Shown piece by piece: positions 46,441-55,921 of a stretch of 64,000 bases of DNA (position 1 is its first letter; each line of letters starts with the position of its first letter). The stretch covers positions 1 to 64,000 of the forward strand of contig NZ_JAUKWH010000006.1 of assembly GCF_030504625.1 (NCBI RefSeq). The letters are read 5' to 3'. This stretch comes from Neisseria sp. MVDL19-042950 (GTDB lineage Bacteria > Pseudomonadota > Gammaproteobacteria > Burkholderiales > Neisseriaceae). The translations under genes were made by a program, and so were the position numbers. The notes beneath the pieces were generated by a model. It did not search any database, had not been told where the DNA came from, and saw nothing but the letters and a program-made list of their open reading frames with translations.

Positions 46441-47364
46441 TTATATGTCGGTTTGTTCGAGGGGTAGGTCGGTCCACACATCACGGTAGCTGGTGTAATA
46501 GATTAACAGCATGGTAGGGATATAAATCAAACAAAAAGCAAGATGTATCACAAGGATAAGCAATATTCCTGTTATGGAGCCGATATCACCGAGCAGACTC
46601 AACATCATAACGGAAATGGCGGAAACCGTGCCCACAATAACCGCGATGCCGAGAAAAACAAAAAAGGCGGAGACAATAAAAACGATAAGCGGCAGGATAT
46701 TGCGCCAACATGCATATAAGCTCATTTTCATGGCCGCCCACGGTTTGATGTCGTGTAAAGCGATCAAAACGGGGGCATACCACATCATCATGGCTAACAG
46801 TATCAAAAATACCGAGGCGCTGAAGAAAGTGGCTTGAGGATGGATGGCTTGCAAACTTTGCGGCAAGTCCGGATAAAGTACCGGTAATTGCGGAATCAAC
46901 ACAAGGGTTATAACTGCCGCCAGCGCAAATAAGGTCAAATGGATCAGGATAAGTATCGAAATGTTTTTTAATTGACTGAAAATGCCGTTAAAAAGCGTGC
47001 CGATGCCTACTTCGTCGCCGTTTAAAAGGGCATTGGCGGTATGGGCAAAGCCTGCGATAACGAAAAGCCATATGAAGTTAAAACCGATGTTGGCGATGTT
47101 GCCCAGTAGCGGGGAAACGGATGCCAGTAAGATGGCCAGCACCGCCAACGCGATAAAAATCATGCCGATTATCAGAATGGAGAGCATCCAGACGTCAGGC
47201 ATCATTTTAAAAATTTCCCAAGCCTGCTTCATCCATGAAAGGCCGCAGCGCGCACTCAAACGGTTGGGTTTGGCGAGCAGTTGCGGCGAGCTTTCAAGAG
47301 CTTCCGACAAGAAAACGCCGTCGGGTTCTGGAGTCGCAATCAGATTGGTGCTGGTGGAAGACAT
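46441..47364 (-). CDS. BPSS1780-like integral membrane protein
   Basis: 307 residues with five or six membrane helices (for example MLSILIIGMIFIALAVLAILL, FNFIWLFVIAGFAHTANALL, SILILIHLTLFALAAVITLVL). Conserved elements such as WIxxAW-like GLSWMKQAWEIFK near 42 and the late YYTSYRDVW fit the BPSS1780 family of beta-proteobacteria. Function unknown. It stands alone on the minus strand. Confidence 0.75.
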   Translation of the reverse strand: MSSTSTNLIATPEPDGVFLSEALESSPQLLAKPNRLSARCGLSWMKQAWEIFKMMPDVWMLSILIIGMIFIALAVLAILLASVSPLLGNIANIGFNFIWLFVIAGFAHTANALLNGDEVGIGTLFNGIFSQLKNISILILIHLTLFALAAVITLVLIPQLPVLYPDLPQSLQAIHPQATFFSASVFLILLAMMMWYAPVLIALHDIKPWAAMKMSLYACWRNILPLIVFIVSAFFVFLGIAVIVGTVSAISVMMLSLLGDIGSITGILLILVIHLAFCLIYIPTMLLIYYTSYRDVWTDLPLEQTDI

Positions 47365-47486
47365 GGGCTTGTTCCGCAGTTGAAATACGAAGTTAAATAT
47401 TGTAATGGAAATTTAATGAATGTCATCGAATGCGGATAAGCCGCTGAAAAATAGGCTTGAACGGAATGCGAGGGGGTGGGAAAAGA

Positions 47487-47551
47487 AGAGGCCGTCTGAA
47501 AAGATCCGGCTGCACAGAAACTGTGTTGCACGTGTTTTTCAGACGGCCTCT
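47487..47551. terminator. DUS-pair terminator downstream of the MAPEG gene
   Basis: AGAGGCCGTCTGAAAA and TTTTCAGACGGCCTCT flank an inner hairpin (CTGCACAG...CTGTG). Confidence 0.75.
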
Positions 47552-47595
47552 AACTATTCATATGAGTAGTTGCGTAGTACAAGATACTGGTTGTT

Positions 47596-47976
47596 TTAGG
47601 AATTAAAGAATACCCCTGTTAATCCGGCAATAATCAGAATGATGTTCGAAACGGCTGTTAATAGAAAACCAATTGCTCTTGTTTGCGGATTTTTAGTATA
47701 AGCGCGCCAATAAATGAAGCGGCCGCAGAGGTAAACCAATCCGATCAGTGCAATAACGGCATTCGGCCAATAAGCTCCGGCAATAAACAACGTGGGTAGA
47801 AAAATAACCAGTTGCTCAAGCGTATTGGCATGAATGCGGAAAGCGCGCTCGAAATGTTCGTTACCCGATGTGGCCGGTGCATGAATGCCGTATTTGCCTC
47901 TTGCATACCCTACCATGATGCCGAAGAAGCCGTATTGCAATAAAGCCAGTAAGGCGATGATGTGGATATAGTTCAT
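47596..47976 (-). CDS. MAPEG-family membrane protein
   Basis: 126 residues with four helices. The segment HFERAFRIHANTLEQLVIFL near 44-63 is the MAPEG signature (the E-R-x-x-x-x-N-x-x-E core), followed by YLCGRFIYWRAYTK. The family includes glutathione-dependent enzymes; bacterial members are mostly untested. Preceded by AGGAGGG. It lies downstream of ndh on the same strand, about 155 bp away. Confidence 0.88.
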   Translation of the reverse strand: MNYIHIIALLALLQYGFFGIMVGYARGKYGIHAPATSGNEHFERAFRIHANTLEQLVIFLPTLFIAGAYWPNAVIALIGLVYLCGRFIYWRAYTKNPQTRAIGFLLTAVSNIILIIAGLTGVFFNS

Positions 47977-48131
47977 AAACCCTCCTGTATTTCAGTTTGA
48001 TGCAGAACGCACTCATGTAGTATGTGCGGCCAAATCATAGCATGTCCAAAGCACTTATAGCCGCGAAACCCGATGATTATTGCAAGCAACAGTATGGTCG
48101 GATTCGCGGCTATAAGGCTTGGAAGCGTTGG

Positions 48132-49412
48132 TTAATGCAATTTCAATCTACCCGATACCCGCTTCTGCATGGCCCGTGCCAAAGCCAGCAGAATGGTTTT
48201 ACCGTAGCCGAGTATGGTTTTATGATGCATCAAATGCAGCGACATATACATGTATTTGGCAATCAATCCTTCGATAAAGAAACTGCCGCCCGATAAACTG
48301 CCCATCAGATTGCCTACGCCGTGGTTGTTGCCGAGCGATACCAGCGAACCGGAATCTTTATAGAGGAATGTTTTGCTAAAAGAACGGTTTTTGGTGTAGG
48401 CAAGCAGCAGATCGCATAAGAAATCAGCTTGCTGATGCGCCGCTTGGGCGCGGGCCGGTACGAATTTGCCGTCTTCCCATTCGCAGGCTGCACAGTCTCC
48501 CATTGCATAAATGCCTTCAAACGGCGTTTGCAGTTGGGTATTGACTTCAAACTGGTTGATGCGGTTGACCGGCAGCCCGTATTCACGGTTCCTGTTGGCC
48601 GCTTTAATGCCTGCGGCCCATACCACGACATCGGCAGAAATATTCCCTTGGTCGGTTTCGACTTTATCAGGGTAAATTTGCAGGACCTTGGTGGAAGTCA
48701 TTACCTTAATCTGTTTTTGTTGCAGGGCTTGGAGTGCTTGCGATGAAACTTTCTCGGGCAATCCCGCCAGAATACGCGAAGCAGCTTCAATCAGAGTAAG
48801 ATTGATGCGGAAACGCTGTTCCGAACCGGAGGTGCTTTGGATTTCGTGATAGGCTTCCATCATTTCGGCGGAAAGCTCTACGCCGGTAGCGCCGGCACCG
48901 ACGATCACTACATTAAGCTGCTTATTGACGGAATAGGCGGCTTTGGCAAACAGATTCAGCAGATGAGTGTGGAAATTTTGCGCATCTTGGGCATTTTCAA
49001 GCACATATGCGTGTTCGCTGCCGGGGGTGCCGAAGAAGTTGGAACCGCTGCCGACGGCAAGCACGCAACGGTTGAAGGTAATATGGCGTTCGGGAATAAT
49101 TAAAGTGCCGTCAGCCTGATAAACTTCCTTCAAGGTCAGTTTTTTTGCTTCGGGATCAAATTTAACCAATTCGCCCAACACAAAGCTGAAATGGTTGGAG
49201 CGGCCTAAAATACTGTACGATAAGCCTTCCTGCTGGGGATTCAGTGTGCCCGCAGCCACTTCGTGCAGGGTAGGTTTCCAAATATGGAATACCGAACGGT
49301 CGATCAGCAAGATTTTTTCGGGGCCGTTTTTACGTCCGAGTGCACGTCCGAGTTTGGAAGCCAATTCCAAGCCGCCGGCACCGCCGCCTACAATAATAAT
49401 GTCGTAATGCAT
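48132..49412 (-). CDS. ndh: Type II NADH dehydrogenase
   Basis: 426 residues. FAD-binding IIIVGGGAGGLELASKLG at the N-terminus, NADH-binding VVIVGAGATGVELSAEM near 169-185, the segment GIYAMGDCAACEW near 305 that contacts FAD, and a C-terminal amphipathic region for membrane association. Single-subunit, non-proton-pumping NADH:quinone oxidoreductase, feeding electrons into the respiratory chain. Confidence 0.94.
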   Translation of the reverse strand: MHYDIIIVGGGAGGLELASKLGRALGRKNGPEKILLIDRSVFHIWKPTLHEVAAGTLNPQQEGLSYSILGRSNHFSFVLGELVKFDPEAKKLTLKEVYQADGTLIIPERHITFNRCVLAVGSGSNFFGTPGSEHAYVLENAQDAQNFHTHLLNLFAKAAYSVNKQLNVVIVGAGATGVELSAEMMEAYHEIQSTSGSEQRFRINLTLIEAASRILAGLPEKVSSQALQALQQKQIKVMTSTKVLQIYPDKVETDQGNISADVVVWAAGIKAANRNREYGLPVNRINQFEVNTQLQTPFEGIYAMGDCAACEWEDGKFVPARAQAAHQQADFLCDLLLAYTKNRSFSKTFLYKDSGSLVSLGNNHGVGNLMGSLSGGSFFIEGLIAKYMYMSLHLMHHKTILGYGKTILLALARAMQKRVSGRLKLH

Positions 49413-49661
49413 AATAAATGTCTCTGATGTGAAATATGAAGTAACAAAAAAATGCAGGAGTGATTTGTTTTTTTGAGTTATAAAATAACTTATATCGTGT
49501 GATTTTTATTATTTTACTGCAATTTTCGACATTTTTTGTAGTTAGTTTTCATATATACGTTTGTTGATATCATTTTGAGTGTAGCAAAATAAAGCCAAGC
49601 CGCCCGAAACTTTCAGACGGCCTCTTGTCTAACCACGGTATTCATGTAAGGAATGATTAAA

Positions 49662-50345
49662 ATGCGTAAAATATTTGTGCCGTTAATTATCTTCCCTTTC
49701 TTGCTTACAGCGTGTGCAAGCAAGGTTGGGAATCAGCAGTCGGTTTCAGCGGCTGCTGCATCATATCAGGCTGGTAAGCCCGAACACCGTATCCGTAAAA
49801 TAGTTTATTCCGTTACCGAGCAAAGCAATGCGCAGAATGCCCAAACATACGAGCAAACCGACAAGTTCTCATTAACTTCAAAAAATTTATTGCGTAAAGT
49901 CAGCACGGCTAAAGGGAAACCAAAAGTAGAAAGCCTGATTTTAATGAATCATTGGGAGCTGGATTGGAAAATGGATAACAATGCTTTTCGTTCCGAAAAT
50001 GTTGATTTACGTCCTTCTCCTGCCTACTGGTCAACCAATGGTGAAAATATTTATAACAGTTCAACGTTGGTTGATGCCAACGGACAGCTGGCTTGGCGCG
50101 AATATTGTCAGTTGGGAGCGGCAGACAATGCAGCGAAACTGCATAAAAACCTAAAAGGGCAGATTCAATTGGCCAATTGCAATGCTCTTTTAAGTAATGA
50201 AGAAGGGACATTGCGTATTGTCCAAAATTTTCAGGGATATTATTTGCCCAGCTATCAGATGTTTATCCCCAAAATTCTAGTAGTCAATAACAATGCCAAC
50301 GGCAGGATAGATAAGATTGAATATACTGTAAAAAGTGTTCATTGA
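49662..50345 (+). CDS. Putative lipoprotein, unknown function
   Basis: 227 residues from ATG 49662. The AAGGA site at 49648-49652 abuts an ATG at 49653 but is well spaced for 49662. The signal MRKIFVPLIIFPFLLTACAS has a clear LTAC lipobox, so the protein is lipid-anchored. The mature part has short beta-type stretches (for example EHRIRKIVYSVTEQSN, and IDKIEYTVKSVH at the end). No family recognised. More AT-rich than the core genes. It follows a single DUS. Confidence 0.75.
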   Translation: MRKIFVPLIIFPFLLTACASKVGNQQSVSAAAASYQAGKPEHRIRKIVYSVTEQSNAQNAQTYEQTDKFSLTSKNLLRKVSTAKGKPKVESLILMNHWELDWKMDNNAFRSENVDLRPSPAYWSTNGENIYNSSTLVDANGQLAWREYCQLGAADNAAKLHKNLKGQIQLANCNALLSNEEGTLRIVQNFQGYYLPSYQMFIPKILVVNNNANGRIDKIEYTVKSVH

Positions 50346-50440
50346 CGTTATTACATACCCTGTAACAACAAAAGAAAAAACTGCTTCCGATTTAAATTGG
50401 GTTCTAAAATTCGAGCCGGCAATCCAAGCAATTTCTTTGT

Positions 50441-50483
50441 AAGACTCAAAATTCCATGTCGCATGGGATTTGAGTCTTTTTAT
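50441..50483 (+). terminator. Rho-independent terminator after the lipoprotein gene
   Basis: AAGACTCAAA...CATG and CATG...TTTGAGTCTT pair around a tight loop, followed by TTTTTATTT. Confidence 0.85.
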
Positions 50484-50926
50484 TTGGAGAGGCCTTATTG
50501 TGGCTCATATCACAGCGTATTTGATATGGACACTTAGATTTGAAAAACCGATACGATTTTTCAGACGGCCTTTTCTTAAATAAAAAAGAAATAAGTTTGG
50601 TCGGCGGAATAATTGCGGAATAATTAATGAATAGATTGAGTTCTTACTAAACCGCTATTTCGAGAGAAGCGTTTCTAAATTGTGTATTACCTTTCCTCAT
50701 GTGTTTAATTCTTCTACATTATGTTTCGAATTCCGATTGCATTTGGCGTTGTTACAAAAGCCGTCCAAAGCTGTAATTGTTGGTAGTGTTGTCTAAAACC
50801 GGAAAGAATAACGTGCTTTCAGATACAAATATTTGACTCGGAAACAAACAGAGAAATAGAATTACAAAACTTTGCAATACATGTTGTTTGGATATAAATT
50901 TTTAATATAAATAAACAGGAATAATG
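50484..50926. other. Intergenic region ahead of the repeat lipoprotein gene
   Basis: About 440 bp, AT-rich, with one DUS near 50560 and no gene visible. It presumably holds the promoter of the next gene. Confidence 0.55.
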
Positions 50927-52198
50927 ATGAAAAAAGAATTATGGGTAAACAGTACACTTACTCTATTAACCATGTTTGCTTTATCCGCATGCGGTAGCAG
51001 TGGCGGAAAAGCACCCTCAGCCATGCCGGCTTCCAGGCCTACTCCCGAGGCAGAACAACAAAAACCGTCTGCTCCTGAAGTAGAAAAGAAAGAAGAAAAA
51101 GAACCGGAACAATCACAAGCCAATCTGTCTGTAGAGAAATCGAAGGCAGAAGAATCAAAAGCTGAAAAGCTGCAACAGCCAAAAGTTGCTCCAGTTGCAG
51201 AGCAACCTAAAAAGGAAGAACAAAAGCAACCACAGGCAACTCAGCCTGTGGAGAAGCCAAAGGCAGAAGAGCCGAAAGCGGAACAACCACAAGTAAATCC
51301 GCCCGCAGAGCAGCCAAAGGCGGAAGAGCCGAAAGCGGAACAACCACAAGTAAATCCGCCCGCAGAGCAGCCAAAGACGGAAGAGCCGAAAGCAGAACAA
51401 CCACAAGTAAATCCGCCTGTAGAAAAACCACAACCAGACAGCCTTCAAGCGGATCTGACGAAAATGGAAAAGCCGCAACAGCCTCCTGTCCCAAGGTTAG
51501 TCGATAAGGATGTTTTTGATCGTTTACGCCTTTATGATAAGAATGGAACAGTCTATGATTTGATTAAACTGATTTTCAACGAAAATAATAAAAAAGTAGA
51601 ATTGTCTGTATTGCAGCCGCATAGTTTTGCAGGCACTCCTAAAATGGAGACTTTACGTGATAATGCTGGTACTTTAGTCGGCTATTATGGTTATGCTAGA
51701 GTAAGTGAGCAGAAGAAAGATATTAATAAAGAAAATTATAATTCTTTAAGTTATTTTTATCTTCAAGATGTAGATCAAAGCATGCAACAACGCCCTGTTG
51801 GTATGGGGGATATCAAATATAGCGGTAAAATGTTGTATCAATATAATGCAGATTCACGCCAACAGGAAGCAGACGTTTCAGCCATTTATCATGTTGGAGA
51901 AAAGAAGATGAGTATGAATATTCATGATAACTTTGGCGGTTTATGGACTTTGCGTGAGATGAAAACGGTGCGCAGTAATGATCGTGTTGGTGTAAGAGAA
52001 GATGGTTCAGTTGGTGGCTATTTATTTTTTCATAATAATGAAGGAGAAAAGCCTAAGTTTAATGGAAATTTCAACGGTGGGTTTTATGGTAAAGATGGTA
52101 GTGTACTGACTGGCCGAGCATCTTTTGAGGATAAAAAAGGTGGCTGGGAGGGTGTTATCGGTGCAACTGCAAAAAAAGCTGATAAAGCTAACCAGTAA
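50927..52198 (+). CDS. Surface-type lipoprotein with Pro/Glu/Lys repeats and TbpB/fHbp-like barrel
   Basis: 423 residues from ATG 50927; the ATG at 50924 is only 3 nt from CAGGA. The lipoprotein signal ends LSACGSSGG. Residues 25-190 are low-complexity, rich in Pro, Glu, Gln and Lys, with a 19-residue repeat (EEPKAEQPQVNP core). The C-terminal 130 or so residues look like the 8-stranded barrel of neisserial surface lipoproteins: GKMLYQYNADSRQQEADVSA, then GNFNGGFYGKDGSVLTGRAS and GGWEGVIGATAKK. The GxFYGxxGxxLxGxxSF pattern recalls TbpB, fHbp, HpuA and NHBA, exported by Slam. The long spacer would lift the barrel off the membrane. The exact ligand is unknown; surface location is inference. 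Confidence 0.78.
   Translation: MKKELWVNSTLTLLTMFALSACGSSGGKAPSAMPASRPTPEAEQQKPSAPEVEKKEEKEPEQSQANLSVEKSKAEESKAEKLQQPKVAPVAEQPKKEEQKQPQATQPVEKPKAEEPKAEQPQVNPPAEQPKAEEPKAEQPQVNPPAEQPKTEEPKAEQPQVNPPVEKPQPDSLQADLTKMEKPQQPPVPRLVDKDVFDRLRLYDKNGTVYDLIKLIFNENNKKVELSVLQPHSFAGTPKMETLRDNAGTLVGYYGYARVSEQKKDINKENYNSLSYFYLQDVDQSMQQRPVGMGDIKYSGKMLYQYNADSRQQEADVSAIYHVGEKKMSMNIHDNFGGLWTLREMKTVRSNDRVGVREDGSVGGYLFFHNNEGEKPKFNGNFNGGFYGKDGSVLTGRASFEDKKGGWEGVIGATAKKADKANQ
51245..51415 (+). repeat. 57-bp in-frame tandem repeat, three copies
   Basis: Three adjacent copies encode P(V/A)E(K/Q)PK(A/T)EEPKAEQPQVNP. The DNA copies differ at few positions, so slippage or recombination could change the number without breaking the frame. 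Shorter related units lie upstream. Confidence 0.9.
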
Positions 52199-52228
52199 TT
52201 AAAGTTTATTGATACACTTAGTTAGCCA

Positions 52229-52264
52229 AGAGGCCGTCTGAAAAAAGTTCTTCAGACGGCCTCT
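52229..52264 (+). terminator. DUS-pair terminator after the repeat lipoprotein gene
   Basis: AGAGGCCGTCTGAA and TTCAGACGGCCTCT around an 8-nt loop, about 30 nt after the stop. Confidence 0.85.
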
Positions 52265-52584
52265 GTTTTAGTTTTATTAAAATTAAATAAGCCTAAGCGG
52301 TAATTATAAAATTTGATAGTAATAAAGAGTTAGTGGCATCATTGCCTTAAGCTTTCAATCTTGTATATTAGATTTACAGCTATAGTTTAGTTATTTTTTA
52401 CTGTTGTTTGGCGTAGCAGAATATCTAAATTGAATTTATCAGCATGGGGTGTTGTGTAGAGTAATATTTCTGTAAGATATTATTTCTTTATCTACATTCC
52501 ATTTAACAGAAAACTGCACTTTAAAAGTAGAACTTTCAAAGTGCAGTTTTATATTTATTTAATTGTACTGATATACTAACTTAA
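52265..52584. other. AT-rich gap between convergent genes
   Basis: About 320 bp without a gene. A stable palindrome lies at 52510-52550; nothing else is recognisable. Confidence 0.55.
52510..52550 (-). terminator. Terminator of rplU-rpmA
   Basis: AAAACTGCACTTT and AAAGTGCAGTTTT pair around a 15-nt loop. The minus-strand 3' side ends in TTTT, 35 bp beyond rpmA. Confidence 0.75.
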
Positions 52585-52857
52585 TTATTCATCAGCACCG
52601 GTATAAGGGCGCACACTTACGGTTTTACGGTTTAGTGCACCTTTGGTTTTGAACTCAACATAACCGTCAACTTTTGCAAACAGAGTATGGTCTTTACCCA
52701 TACCCACGTTTTCGCCTGCATGGAAACGTGTACCACGTTGACGTACAATGATTGAACCGGCAGGAATCAGTTCATTGCCGAAGGCTTTCACACCTAAGCG
52801 TTTGGCTTCTGAATCGCGACCGTTTTTAGAGCTACCACCAGCTTTTTTGGTTGCCAT
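52585..52857 (-). CDS. rpmA: 50S ribosomal protein L27
   Basis: 90 residues: [20 protein letters not shown], then LGVKAFG and [13 protein letters not shown]. Full-length bL27. Second gene of rplU-rpmA, 19 bp after rplU. Confidence 0.98.
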   Translation of the reverse strand: MATKKAGGSSKNGRDSEAKRLGVKAFGNELIPAGSIIVRQRGTRFHAGENVGMGKDHTLFAKVDGYVEFKTKGALNRKTVSVRPYTGADE

Positions 52858-52876
52858 TTTATTTACTCCTAATTAA

Positions 52877-53185
52877 TTAAGCGATTGCCACGATTTCGAT
52901 TTGGGTGAAATTTTGGCGATGACCTTGACGCTTTTGGTAGTGTTTGCGACGGCGCATTTTGAAAATGCGTACTTTTTCGCCACGACCGTGAGCGATTACT
53001 TTAGCTGTTACTTTTGCACCTTCGATAAAGGGTGCACCAACTTTTACAGATTCGCCGTCAGCAATCATCAAAACTTCGTTCAGTTCGATTTGGCTGTCGA
53101 GTTTGGCTGGTATCTGTTCTATTTTCAATTTTTCGCCAACGGTAACTTTGTATTGTTTACCGCCGGTTTTTACGACCGCGTACAT
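52877..53185 (-). CDS. rplU: 50S ribosomal protein L21
   Basis: 102 residues from ATG 53183-53185 ([20 protein letters not shown]), with GAGTTGAGT ahead; an ATG four codons upstream is in frame but not the family start. The end [17 protein letters not shown] is the bL21 signature. Transcribed from the promoter at 53245-53273. Confidence 0.97.
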   Translation of the reverse strand: MYAVVKTGGKQYKVTVGEKLKIEQIPAKLDSQIELNEVLMIADGESVKVGAPFIEGAKVTAKVIAHGRGEKVRIFKMRRRKHYQKRQGHRQNFTQIEIVAIA

Positions 53186-53244
53186 ACTCAACTCCATGAG
53201 AATTCAGGTTTTAAAATATCTGTGCCCCATGCACAGAATTTTGC

Positions 53245-53273
53245 ATTTTATTTTTATTTATCTGTTTTGTCAA
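53245..53273 (-). promoter_or_regulatory. Promoter of rplU-rpmA
   Basis: On the minus strand TTGACA (53273-53268), a 17-bp spacer and TAAAAT (53250-53245). Close to consensus, as expected for a ribosomal operon; about 60 bp ahead of rplU. Confidence 0.75.
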
Positions 53274-53428
53274 AGTTTATTTTTAAAATATTAAGTTAGA
53301 AACCCCTTGAGAAATTGGAGCTTATGCAGCAGGCAGCCTTTGCTGTTATAATTAAACGTTGTGTTTTATTTTATATCCTATACGAAGAATCCGCGTTATT
53401 TTGCGCATTACCTGAAACCGTTTAAGTC

Positions 53429-54403
53429 ATGCTTGAAAATCTGCCTTATTTCCAACGTCATCTGAATGACGATCTTGCCAAAGTCAATGTTGTGATTAAT
53501 CAGGCTGTGCAGTCTGAAGTAGCTTTGATTTCACAAATCGGCACTTATATCATTAGTGCTGGCGGAAAGCGATTACGTCCGATTATCACGATTTTGGCTG
53601 GTAAAGCTTTAGGGTATGATGATCAGAAACTGTATTCGCTTGCGGCGATGGTAGAGTTTATCCATACTTCAACTTTATTGCATGACGATGTAGTTGATGA
53701 GAGTAAATTGCGTCGCGGACGTGAAACGGCAAATAATCTTTTTGGTAATGCTGCTGCCGTGTTGGTAGGTGATTTTTTATATACCCGTGCTTTTCAATTG
53801 ATGGTGGGTTCGGGGAGTATGAAAATTTTAGAGATCATGGCGGATGCCACTAATATTATTGCCGAAGGTGAAGTAATGCAGCTAATGAATATTGGGAATA
53901 CTGATATTACTGAAGCTGAGTACGTTCGTGTTATCCAGTATAAAACTGCCAAATTGTTTGAGGCAGCGGCGCAAGTGGGGGCAATTTTGGCCGGTGCTAC
54001 ATCGGAGCAAGAGCAAGCCTTAAAAGACTACGGTATGTATGTAGGTACGGCTTTTCAGATTATTGACGATGTATTGGATTATTCGGGAGACACGGTAGAA
54101 ATCGGCAAAAATGTCGGTGATGATTTGGCAGAAGGTAAACCGACTTTGCCGCTTATCTATTTGATGAGGCAAGGGAATGAATCAGTAGCCTCAGATGTTC
54201 GTCAAGCTTTGGAAAATGCTGACCGCAGCTGTTTCGATCAAATTTATCGCCATGTTACCCATTCTGAGGCATTATCCTATTCTGTTAACGAAGCAAAAAA
54301 AGCTGTGGAAAAAGCCGTTGCTTGTTTGAATATATTGCCTGATAACGAGGTTACGCAAGCTATGCGTCAATTGGCGGAAGAGTCGTTAGCGAGAGTTTCT
54401 TAA
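53429..54403 (+). CDS. ispB: Polyprenyl (octaprenyl) diphosphate synthase
   Basis: 324 residues. First Asp-rich motif LLHDDVVDESKLRRGRE near 85-99 and second motif FQIIDDVLDYSGD near 210; GGKRLRP near 46 binds the homoallylic substrate. Makes the isoprenoid side chain of ubiquinone, C40 in most neisseriae. It is divergent from rplU, a conserved arrangement in proteobacteria. The chain length is inferred from family and location. Confidence 0.95.
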   Translation: MLENLPYFQRHLNDDLAKVNVVINQAVQSEVALISQIGTYIISAGGKRLRPIITILAGKALGYDDQKLYSLAAMVEFIHTSTLLHDDVVDESKLRRGRETANNLFGNAAAVLVGDFLYTRAFQLMVGSGSMKILEIMADATNIIAEGEVMQLMNIGNTDITEAEYVRVIQYKTAKLFEAAAQVGAILAGATSEQEQALKDYGMYVGTAFQIIDDVLDYSGDTVEIGKNVGDDLAEGKPTLPLIYLMRQGNESVASDVRQALENADRSCFDQIYRHVTHSEALSYSVNEAKKAVEKAVACLNILPDNEVTQAMRQLAEESLARVS

Positions 54404-54417
54404 TAGCCTTGTTTTAT

Positions 54418-54492
54418 CCCGCCGTAGTTCAACGGATAGAACGTATGCCTCCTAAGCGTAAAATACAGGTTCGATTCCTGTCGGCGGGGCCA
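54418..54492 (+). tRNA. tRNA-Arg (anticodon CCT)
   Basis: A full cloverleaf: acceptor CCCGCCG/CGGCGGG, D-arm GTTC...GAAC, anticodon stem TATGC/GCGTA with loop CTCCTAA (anticodon CCT), T-arm ACAGG-TTCGATT-CCTGT, discriminator G and encoded CCA. It reads AGG codons. It lies 15 bp after ispB and before a DUS-pair terminator. Confidence 0.95.
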
Positions 54493-54497
54493 CAATT

Positions 54498-54533
54498 AAA
54501 GGCCGTCTGAAAAGTTTTCAGACGGCCTTTTTA
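54498..54533. terminator. DUS-pair terminator after tRNA-Arg
   Basis: AAAGGCCGTCTGAAAA and TTTTCAGACGGCCTTT with a 1-nt loop and T-run, 6 nt after the tRNA. Also between convergent genes. Confidence 0.9.
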
Positions 54534-54558
54534 CTTTAATTAAACTAAAGAGTGATAG

Positions 54559-55239
54559 CTATATTTTTTGTGTAATAAACTCCTTGGCGCTTTCTTTGAT
54601 TTTCAAGGTTGTCAGTTTTTTTGTCAAAACGTTTAACATAACGCCGTATGCGGGCAGGAAAAATAAGGTGCATATGATTAGTTTAAATGCGTAATCTACC
54701 AACGCAATTTCCGGCCAGTTTGCTGCCATAAAAGTATCACTGCTTGCATAAAATGCGATACTGAAAAATACTAAAGTATCCATTGCATTGCCGATAAAGG
54801 TTGATGTTGTCGGTGCAATCCACCATGATTTTAAACTGCGTAGCTTGTTGAAAATAAAAATATCTAAAAATTGTCCAACTGCATAAGCGGAAAAACTGGC
54901 GAGTGCAATACGCCCGACGAAGGTATTAAATGAAGATAAAGAGCTCCAACCTGTCCAGTTTCCTTCACTGAATAAAACAGAAAAGGCATATGACAAAACC
55001 AATGCCGGTAACATTACTCGGAAAATAATACGGTGGGCGAGGCGTTGCCCGAAAATACGTACGGTTAAATCAGTTGCAAGAAAGATAAAAGGGAAGGTAA
55101 ATGCTCCCCAAGTAGTATGCATGTTAAAGATTTCAAATGGGAACTGAACCAGATAATTACTGGAAGCTATGATTAAAATATGAAAAAGAGAAAGCCAAAT
55201 GAGGGCTTTTTTTTGTTGTGCGGAATTAAATTGGTACAT
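54559..55239 (-). CDS. yhhQ: YhhQ/COG1738 queuosine-precursor transporter
   Basis: 226 residues from ATG 55237-55239 (MYQFNSAQQKKALIWLSLFH); the longer frame adds a non-family leader. About six helices, with the family segments FIFLATDLTVRIFG near 66 and WIAPTTSTFIGNAMDTLVFF near 140. The family takes up preQ0/preQ1. The queF gene upstream on the same strand supports this role. Confidence 0.9.
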   Translation of the reverse strand: MYQFNSAQQKKALIWLSLFHILIIASSNYLVQFPFEIFNMHTTWGAFTFPFIFLATDLTVRIFGQRLAHRIIFRVMLPALVLSYAFSVLFSEGNWTGWSSLSSFNTFVGRIALASFSAYAVGQFLDIFIFNKLRSLKSWWIAPTTSTFIGNAMDTLVFFSIAFYASSDTFMAANWPEIALVDYAFKLIICTLFFLPAYGVMLNVLTKKLTTLKIKESAKEFITQKI

Positions 55240-55442
55240 ATTTAGTGATCTTTCGGAAAGCAGTTTTGTTTCAAACTGAAATCGCATGGCATTTTGGTAA
55301 TAAATACCTGTTTAAATAAGTGAATTTCAGATAATTGATTTATAGGGAGTTATTGCCTTAACCGTTTTATGGCTAGCGGATGGGTAAGGCAGATAACAAT
55401 ATATTGGATTAAATATATTGTGCGTTTGCTGATTTATAGAAA

Positions 55443-55916
55443 TCAAAGAGTATCGTGTGCAAATAGACGGTCACGGGCGAGTTTTTCAAATTCCGTACCA
55501 GCCTTGCCGTAATTGGCAAAAGGATGGATGGCAATGCCTCCGCGCGGAGTAAATTCACCGAATACTTCGATATATTTAGGTTGCATCAGTTTGATTAGGT
55601 CTTTCATGATGATGTTGACGCAATCTTCATGAAAATCGCCATGATTGCGGAAACTGAAGAGATACAGTTTGAGTGATTTGCTTTCCACCATTTTGATGTG
55701 GGGAATATAGCGGATGTGAATCGTGGCAAAATCCGGTTGTCCTGTCATTGGGCAAAGGCTAGTAAATTCAGGGCAAATGAATTTAACAAAATAATCATTG
55801 TCAGGATGTTTGTTTTCAAATGCCTCTAGTACTTCTGGAGCGTATTCGGTTTTATATTGGGTGTTTTGATTGCCCAATAAAGAAATACCGTGTAATTCTT
55901 CTGTTTTGCGAGTCAT
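55443..55916 (-). CDS. queF: NADPH-dependent 7-cyano-7-deazaguanine reductase QueF
   Basis: 157 residues, the short (unimodular) form. The catalytic Cys is in [14 protein letters not shown] near 55, and [20 protein letters not shown] near 80-99 is the QueF signature. Reduces preQ0 to preQ1 in queuosine synthesis. A preQ1-I riboswitch covers its ribosome site. It lies 203 bp ahead of yhhQ; the two are likely coregulated. Confidence 0.96.
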   Translation of the reverse strand: MTRKTEELHGISLLGNQNTQYKTEYAPEVLEAFENKHPDNDYFVKFICPEFTSLCPMTGQPDFATIHIRYIPHIKMVESKSLKLYLFSFRNHGDFHEDCVNIIMKDLIKLMQPKYIEVFGEFTPRGGIAIHPFANYGKAGTEFEKLARDRLFAHDTL

Positions 55917-55921
55917 GAAAA

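Noticed and set aside
51245-51415. Regular 57-bp repeats as a possible CRISPR array
   Set aside because: The repeats are contiguous without spacers, lie in frame inside a lipoprotein gene, and have no cas genes nearby.
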